A DNA stretch of 37,368 bases, taken from Magnetococcales bacterium. Lineage in GTDB: Bacteria > Pseudomonadota > Magnetococcia > Magnetococcales > Magnetaquicoccaceae. The notes beneath the pieces were generated by a model, which had not been told where the DNA came from, searched no databases, and was given only the letters and a program-made list of their open reading frames with translations. A program made the position numbers and the translations under genes. Each line of letters opens with the position of its first letter. Positions within the stretch are counted from its first letter, which is position 1. The DNA lies in assembly GCA_015233035.1 (NCBI GenBank), contig JADFYM010000008.1, positions 1 through 37,368 on the forward strand. Reading direction: 5' to 3'. Of this stretch, positions 32,788 through 37,368 are shown piece after piece.

Positions 32788-34983
32788 ATGCCATCCATAG
32801 ACCGCCGCATTGCCGAGGAACTTTCGGTACGGGAAGCACAAATCACAGCCGCCATCACCTTGCTGGACGCAGGGGCGACGGTGCCCTTTATTGCCCGCTA
32901 TCGCAAGGAGGTGACCGGCGGTCTGAGTGATGTCCATCTGCGGCATCTGCAAGAACGGCTGCTGGCCCTGCGCGAATTGGAAGAACGGCGTGTGGTCGTT
33001 TTGAAGAGCATTCGGGAGCAGGAAAAACTGACCCCCGCGTTGGAACAAGCCATTCAGGGTGCCGAAACCCGCACCCGGCTGGAAGACTTGTATCTGCCTT
33101 ACCGGCCCAAGCGCAGTAGCAAAGCGACCGTGGCCCGCGAAGCCGGTCTCGAACCCTTGGCCACCCGTTTGCTCCAGCACCCGGCACAACTCCCCGAGCT
33201 ATCCGCTGCCCCGTTTGTCGATGCGCGCAAAGGGATTGACGATGTGCCGGCTGCCCTGGAAGGGGCACGCCATATTCTGATCGACCATATGGGCGAGGCG
33301 GCGGATCTGCTGGGGCAGTTGCGGGAGGCGGCCTGGCGGCAAGGCAAATTGCTGGCCAAGGTCATCCCAGGTCAGGAACAGGAAGGGGCCAAATTTGCCG
33401 ACTATTTTGATTTTGCCCAACCGGTTGCCACGCTGCCCGCGCACCGCATTCTGGCGGTTTGGCGGGGACACAAGGCCGGGGTGCTGCGCCGTTCCCTGGA
33501 TCTGGAGGGCGAGGAGAGTTCAGCATCCACTTTGACCACCAACGAAAATCGCATAGCCAGCCATTTTGGGGTGCGCCATTCGAGCAAACCGGGGGATCTC
33601 TGGTTGCTGGAAACGGTGCGGCTGGCGTGGCGCAAAAAAATTCGGCCCCATCTGGAGACCGATCTGATCAACCGGTTGACCGAACAGGCGCATCAGGAAG
33701 CCATTCGGGTCTTTGCGGCCAATTTGCGGGACTTGTTGTTGGCCGCGCCCGCCGGTGGAGTGCCGGTGCTGGGTCTGGATCCCGGCCTGCGCACCGGGGT
33801 CAAGGTGGCCGTGGTGGAGGGGACGGGCAAGGTGGCGGGTACGGCGGTGATCCATCCCCACGCGCCGCACAATCGTTGGCAGGAGTCCCTGGAACGACTG
33901 GCCGCCCTGGCGCGAACCTTTCAGGTGCGCCTGGTGAGTATCGGCAATGGGACGGCCTCCCGCGAGACCGCCCGCCTGGTGGGCGAACTGCAACAAAAAT
34001 ATCCCGAACTGGGCCTGGTCAGCGTGGTGGTGAGCGAGGCCGGGGCCTCGGTCTACTCGGCCTCCGCCTATGCCTCGGAAGAGTTGCCGGACCTGGATGT
34101 CTCGTTGCGGGGTGCGGTCTCCATTGCCCGGCGTCTGCAAGATCCTTTGGCCGAACTGGTCAAGATTGATCCCCAGGCCATCGGTGTGGGTCAATATCAG
34201 CATGACGTGGAGGCCAAGCGGTTGGCCAGCAGTCTGGATGGGGTGGTGGAAGATGCCGTCAATGCCGTGGGGGTGGATGTCAATACCGCTTCAGCTCCTT
34301 TGCTGGAACGGGTTTCCGGTTTGAATCGTACCCTGGCGCGCAACATGGTGGCCTATCGTGAGGCGCACGGACCGTTTCATAATCGCAAGGAGATCAACCG
34401 GGTGGCCCGGTTTGGTCCCAAGGCCTTCGAGCAGGCCGCCGGATTTTTGCGCATTCGCCAGGGGGATACCCCGCTGGACGGCTCTGCCGTGCATCCCGAA
34501 GCCTATCCTCTGGTGGAAAAGATCCTGGATCGCACCGGTTTGACTCTGACCCAATTGATCGGCAACCGGGATGTTTTGAGCCGTTTGCGGCCCGCCGAGT
34601 GGGTGGACCCGCGATTCGGCGAACCCACGGTACGCGACATTTTGGCCGAGTTGGAAAAGCCGGGCCGTGATCCGCGCCCGGAATTTCGCACGGCCACCTT
34701 TCGTGAGGGGGTGGAATCGTTGTCCGACCTGCAACCGGGGATGCTTCTGGAAGGGACAGTTACCAATGTGACCAATTTTGGTGCGTTTATCGATGTCGGG
34801 GTACACCAGGATGGTCTGGTGCATATTTCGGCCATGGCGCGCCGCTTTGTCAAAAATCCCCACGAGTTGGTCAAGGCGGGCATGGTGGTGCGGGTGCGGG
34901 TGGTGGAAGTGGACAGTGTGCGTCGTCGCATTGCCCTCAGCATGATTCTGGATGAGCAGTCTGTCCAGTCCTGTCCAGGCTGA
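32788..34983 (+). CDS. tex: Tex-family RNA-binding transcription accessory protein
   Basis: A 731-residue protein starting at ATG 32788 (GGGAG upstream). In order: an N-terminal helical HTH region (IAEELSVREAQITAAITLLDAGATVPFIARYRKEVTGG, shown in pieces by its repeats), a YqgF/RNase H-like domain with LGLDPGLRTGVK (D331), helix-hairpin-helix motifs (NTASAPLLERVSGLN) and an S1 RNA-binding domain at about 648-722 (GMLLEGTVTNVTNFGAFIDV, GLVHIS). Tex binds nucleic acid and transcription complexes and affects toxin expression and stress survival in several bacteria. It is divergent from the SNF2 gene, and a DinG-type helicase follows after eight bases. The length is slightly below the usual 770. 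Confidence 0.95.
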   Translation: MPSIDRRIAEELSVREAQITAAITLLDAGATVPFIARYRKEVTGGLSDVHLRHLQERLLALRELEERRVVVLKSIREQEKLTPALEQAIQGAETRTRLEDLYLPYRPKRSSKATVAREAGLEPLATRLLQHPAQLPELSAAPFVDARKGIDDVPAALEGARHILIDHMGEAADLLGQLREAAWRQGKLLAKVIPGQEQEGAKFADYFDFAQPVATLPAHRILAVWRGHKAGVLRRSLDLEGEESSASTLTTNENRIASHFGVRHSSKPGDLWLLETVRLAWRKKIRPHLETDLINRLTEQAHQEAIRVFAANLRDLLLAAPAGGVPVLGLDPGLRTGVKVAVVEGTGKVAGTAVIHPHAPHNRWQESLERLAALARTFQVRLVSIGNGTASRETARLVGELQQKYPELGLVSVVVSEAGASVYSASAYASEELPDLDVSLRGAVSIARRLQDPLAELVKIDPQAIGVGQYQHDVEAKRLASSLDGVVEDAVNAVGVDVNTASAPLLERVSGLNRTLARNMVAYREAHGPFHNRKEINRVARFGPKAFEQAAGFLRIRQGDTPLDGSAVHPEAYPLVEKILDRTGLTLTQLIGNRDVLSRLRPAEWVDPRFGEPTVRDILAELEKPGRDPRPEFRTATFREGVESLSDLQPGMLLEGTVTNVTNFGAFIDVGVHQDGLVHISAMARRFVKNPHELVKAGMVVRVRVVEVDSVRRRIALSMILDEQSVQSCPG

Positions 34984-34991
34984 ACATATCC

Positions 34992-36947
34992 ATGAAACAG
35001 ACTCCCATGGAAAATTCCGAGGTGTGGATACAGACACTGTTTGACTCGACCAGTCGTTTGGCGGGCGAAATTGCGGCCTATGAACCCCGTCTGGTGCAAA
35101 GCCGTATGGCGCAACGGGTGGTGGAGGCGGTCTCGGCCCAACACTGTCTGGTGGTGGAGGCTCCGACCGGCACCGGCAAGACCTTGGCCTATCTGTTGCC
35201 CTTGCTGGCCATGGGCCAATCCCTGATCGTTTCCACCGCCACCAAGGCCTTGCAGGACCAAATCTTTGACAAGGATCTCCCGTTGCTGCGTCGGGTGGTG
35301 GAGCGACCTTTCACGGCCAGCACCTTGAAAGGTCGCAGCAATTATCTCTGCCGCCACCGGTTTAATGCCTTCCGGCATCAGGGGATGCGTGTACCCCATG
35401 CCGAACAGAGATGGGTGGGGGTGGTGACCGATTGGGCCGATCAGACCGAAATGGGTGACCGGGAGGAGTTGGATGCCCTGCCAGACACCTTGGGCTTTTG
35501 GAAAGAGATCAGCGCGGGCGGCGATCACTGTCCCGGACGACGCTGTAGCCATCATGAGCAGTGTTTTTTGACCAAGGCGCGGGACCGGGCCAAAAAATCG
35601 GACCTGGTGGTGGTCAATCATCATCTTTTTTTTGCCGATCTGGCCTTGCGCGACGGAGGATTTGGCGAATTGCTGCCCGATCATGGGGTGGTGGTCTTTG
35701 ACGAGGCGCACAAGATTCCCGATGTGGTCACCCAATTTTTTGGCTGGACCCTCAGCAACCATCAACTGCGGGAGTTGGCGTTGGATTGTCGGCGGGAGTC
35801 GCAAGAGATTGGGGCCGACGATCCCGTTGTATTGTTGGCTCTGCCGGATCTGGAGGTGGCGGGCCAGCGGTTGCGGGAGGCCTTTCCCAAGGAAAGTCGC
35901 CGGGAGGGGCTTACGCCGGAGGATCTGAACCGGGAAGGGGTGCTCGGCCAGGCTCTGGTGCTGGTGGAAAACAGTTTGCACCATCTGATCAAGGTGTTGG
36001 AGCCGCATCGGGTGCGCAGTGTCGGCTTGGCGGCGTGTGCCAAGCGGGCAGAAGTGCTGTTGGACACCTTGGGTTGGATTCGCAGCATGGACGATCCGGC
36101 GCGGGTCTACTGGTATGAGACCCGCGAGCGGGGCATTTTTTTGACCGCCTCCCCCTTGGAGACCGGTCCCACCTTGCGGGAATTACTTTACCCACGTCTC
36201 AAGACGGCTATTTTTACCTCTGCCACTTTGGCCACCGGGGGGCGGGCGGGGGGGTTCGCCTTTCTGTTGGATCAACTGGGGTTGACCGAAGCACAGGTGG
36301 TCACCGAACAACTGCCGTTGGTCTTTGACTATCGGCAGCGGGCCATTCTCTATCTGCCGGAAAAGCTGCCGGAACCGGACGATCCGCATTTTCCGGCGGC
36401 GATTGTTGAAGAAATTTTTGGCCTGCTGGAGGCCGCCTCGGGTCGCACTTTGTGTCTTTTTACCAGTCAGCGCATGTTGGAATTTGTGCGGCATGGTCTG
36501 ACTGGTCGGATCAATTTTCCGTTGTTGGTCCAGGGGGAGCGGTCCAAGGGGGCATTGTTGGAGGCATTCCGGGTGCAAAAATCCTCTGTTTTGCTGGGGT
36601 TGGCCAGTTTTTGGGAGGGGGTGGATGTGCCGGGGGAGGCCTTGTCCATGGTGATTATCGACCGGTTGCCGTTTGTCTCGCCAGCCGATCCCCTGGTGGC
36701 GGCGCGTGGGCGGTGGCTGGAGCTGAACCAACGCAACCCGTTCAAGGAAATGTTTATCCCACGGGCCATCTTATCACTGAAACAAGGGGTTGGGAGACTG
36801 TTGCGGCGCAGTACGGATCGGGGTGGCATGGCAATACTGGATATACGACTGACGCAAAAGGGATATGGTCGTCAACTGTTGGAGGCTTTGCCACCTGCGC
36901 GCATTGTGCGTGACCAGGCGGCGGTGCGGCAGTTTTTTGCGGAGTAG
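34992..36947 (+). CDS. DinG/YoaA-type iron-sulfur DNA helicase
   Basis: A 651-residue XPD-like superfamily 2 helicase. Walker A is EAPTGTGKTLAY (K63), the DEAH box is at 237-240, and four cysteines, C120, C180, C185 and C191, sit where the 4Fe-4S cluster of XPD/DinG proteins is bound. Motifs IV-VI follow: GRTLCLFTSQRMLEFV, LGLASFWEGVDVPGEAL and LKQGVGRLLRRSTDRG. The size and cysteine pattern suit YoaA rather than the exonuclease-fused DinG. It would unwind damaged or blocked DNA 5' to 3'. It starts eight bases after tex, so the two genes are probably one operon. ATG 35007 is an alternative start. Confidence 0.93.
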   Translation: MKQTPMENSEVWIQTLFDSTSRLAGEIAAYEPRLVQSRMAQRVVEAVSAQHCLVVEAPTGTGKTLAYLLPLLAMGQSLIVSTATKALQDQIFDKDLPLLRRVVERPFTASTLKGRSNYLCRHRFNAFRHQGMRVPHAEQRWVGVVTDWADQTEMGDREELDALPDTLGFWKEISAGGDHCPGRRCSHHEQCFLTKARDRAKKSDLVVVNHHLFFADLALRDGGFGELLPDHGVVVFDEAHKIPDVVTQFFGWTLSNHQLRELALDCRRESQEIGADDPVVLLALPDLEVAGQRLREAFPKESRREGLTPEDLNREGVLGQALVLVENSLHHLIKVLEPHRVRSVGLAACAKRAEVLLDTLGWIRSMDDPARVYWYETRERGIFLTASPLETGPTLRELLYPRLKTAIFTSATLATGGRAGGFAFLLDQLGLTEAQVVTEQLPLVFDYRQRAILYLPEKLPEPDDPHFPAAIVEEIFGLLEAASGRTLCLFTSQRMLEFVRHGLTGRINFPLLVQGERSKGALLEAFRVQKSSVLLGLASFWEGVDVPGEALSMVIIDRLPFVSPADPLVAARGRWLELNQRNPFKEMFIPRAILSLKQGVGRLLRRSTDRGGMAILDIRLTQKGYGRQLLEALPPARIVRDQAAVRQFFAE

Positions 36948-36962
36948 CGGGCGGGGATGGGT

Positions 36963-37215
36963 CACATTGCAACGAGTTATTATTCTTCATGGGGGTCCGG
37001 GGGAGATTATCTCCCCCGGTGGGGTCCAGAGGCAACGCCCCTGGTGGGGTCCGGGGCAAAGCCCCGGAAAAACAGCTCCCTGGAATGGGAGCCACGAACA
37101 CATTGCCCGTGTGCCCTTTTCTGATGCACAGCCTCCAAATCCCGCCAGGGGATAATCTCCCTGGTTTTCTGCAAGTATTAACGACTTTTTGAGAGGCATG
37201 TAATGGGGTGGCCCT
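36963..37215. repeat. Composite palindromic element, near full length (R6)
   Basis: The left terminus (CATTGCAACGAGTTATTATT) leads into the GGGGGAGATTATCTCCCCC module, a CAACGCCCCTGG hairpin with one arm changed (CCAGAGGC), and CCGGGGC-AAA-GCCCCGG. A decayed right half follows (CCGCCAGGGGATAATCTCCC) and then the tail GTATTAACGACTTTTTGAGA. It sits between two convergent genes. Confidence 0.85.
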
Positions 37216-37240
37216 ATCCCCGCAGGATTCTGTCGTGCTG

Positions 37241-37266
37241 CCCCCCCCCCCCGACTGGGTCGGGGG
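37241..37266. other. Twelve-C homopolymer overlapping a small hairpin
   Basis: Twelve consecutive C (37241-37252) run into CCCCCGAC-TGG-GTCGGGGG, an 8-base perfect stem. It lies 18 bases past the stop of the minus-strand gene at the edge. It might act in termination, but no T-run follows. The C count may be unreliable because such runs are prone to sequencing error. Confidence 0.4.
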
Positions 37267-37283
37267 ATGTTTATGCAAGAGAT

Positions 37284-37368
37284 CTACTTGCCCACCTTGG
37301 CGGCATCCGTACACTGCTTAACAAAATCATTGGCGGCAGAACCAGTCAAATTCATTTGCACAGCCGTT
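37284..37368 (-). CDS. 3' end of a truncated gene at the window edge
   Basis: The last 27 codons of a minus-strand gene that runs off the right edge, ending TDAAKVGK and a TAG stop at 37284-37286. The visible peptide (MNLTGSAANDFVKQCTDAA) has the pattern of small periplasmic Cys-containing proteins, such as PsiF-like ones, in which 'L-x-G-xx-x-x-FVxxC' recurs. That is too little for a family call. It is convergent with the dinG-like gene, with repeat R6 between them. Confidence 0.5.
   Translation of the reverse strand, partial: TAVQMNLTGSAANDFVKQCTDAAKVGK

Noticed and set aside
34503-36008. Minus-strand open frame of 501 codons
   Set aside because: It runs antisense across the end of tex and most of the dinG-like gene, both with intact catalytic motifs. 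Its composition is typical of a GC-rich shadow frame.

Overview
This window looks like chromosome from a proteobacterium with moderately high GC. The most telling gene is a cation diffusion facilitator that closely resembles the magnetosome protein MamB. With the GC-rich palindromic repeats that fill many intergenic gaps and the rich two-component and c-di-GMP signalling, this suggests a magnetotactic lineage such as Magnetococcales. That assignment is inference from recalled family features, not from a search. No rRNA, tRNA, CRISPR array, transposase or prophage block was seen.

Layout. 1-2640: a ParB-superfamily protein, a cytidylate-kinase-like P-loop protein and a single-domain response regulator. 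2738-5678: a small membrane protein coupled to a 909-residue sodium/solute-symporter histidine kinase. 6222-7970: moaD-mobB on the minus strand, divergent from a YmdB-type metallophosphoesterase. 8060-8689: a hexapeptide acetyltransferase. 8801-12642: metG followed by a triple-receiver protein with a degenerate cyclase-like end. 12849-14960: the mamB-like gene, a broken HEPN gene, a hicAB toxin-antitoxin pair and two inverted sites resembling the chromosome-dimer-resolution site dif. 15140-19595: a GAF/HD-GYP phosphodiesterase facing a GAF/GspE-type ATPase. 19784-23928: pdxJ, glnE and a small HNH protein. 24098-28513: a parvulin-type prolyl isomerase, a caspase-like multidomain exported protein and a GT9-like glycosyltransferase. 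28506-36947: a 1385-residue SNF2 helicase divergent from tex and a DinG/YoaA-type helicase. A truncated gene runs off the right end.

Most genes are housekeeping (metG, pdxJ, glnE, tex, dinG-like) mixed with signalling. Likely transcription units are response regulator/membrane protein/kinase, moaD-mobB (4-base overlap), metG-receiver protein, hicA-hicB, glnE-HNH (3-base gap), SNF2-glycosyltransferase (8-base overlap) and tex-dinG-like (8-base gap).

The most unusual signals are three. First, 13.7-15.0 kb has the character of a small accessory island: toxin-antitoxin genes, a toxin remnant, and paired inverted Xer-type sites arranged as in the attP of Xer-integrated phages. Second, a family of composite palindromic elements built from three perfect hairpin modules occupies four of the six convergent gene junctions. 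Third, a MamB-like transporter sits with no other magnetosome gene nearby.
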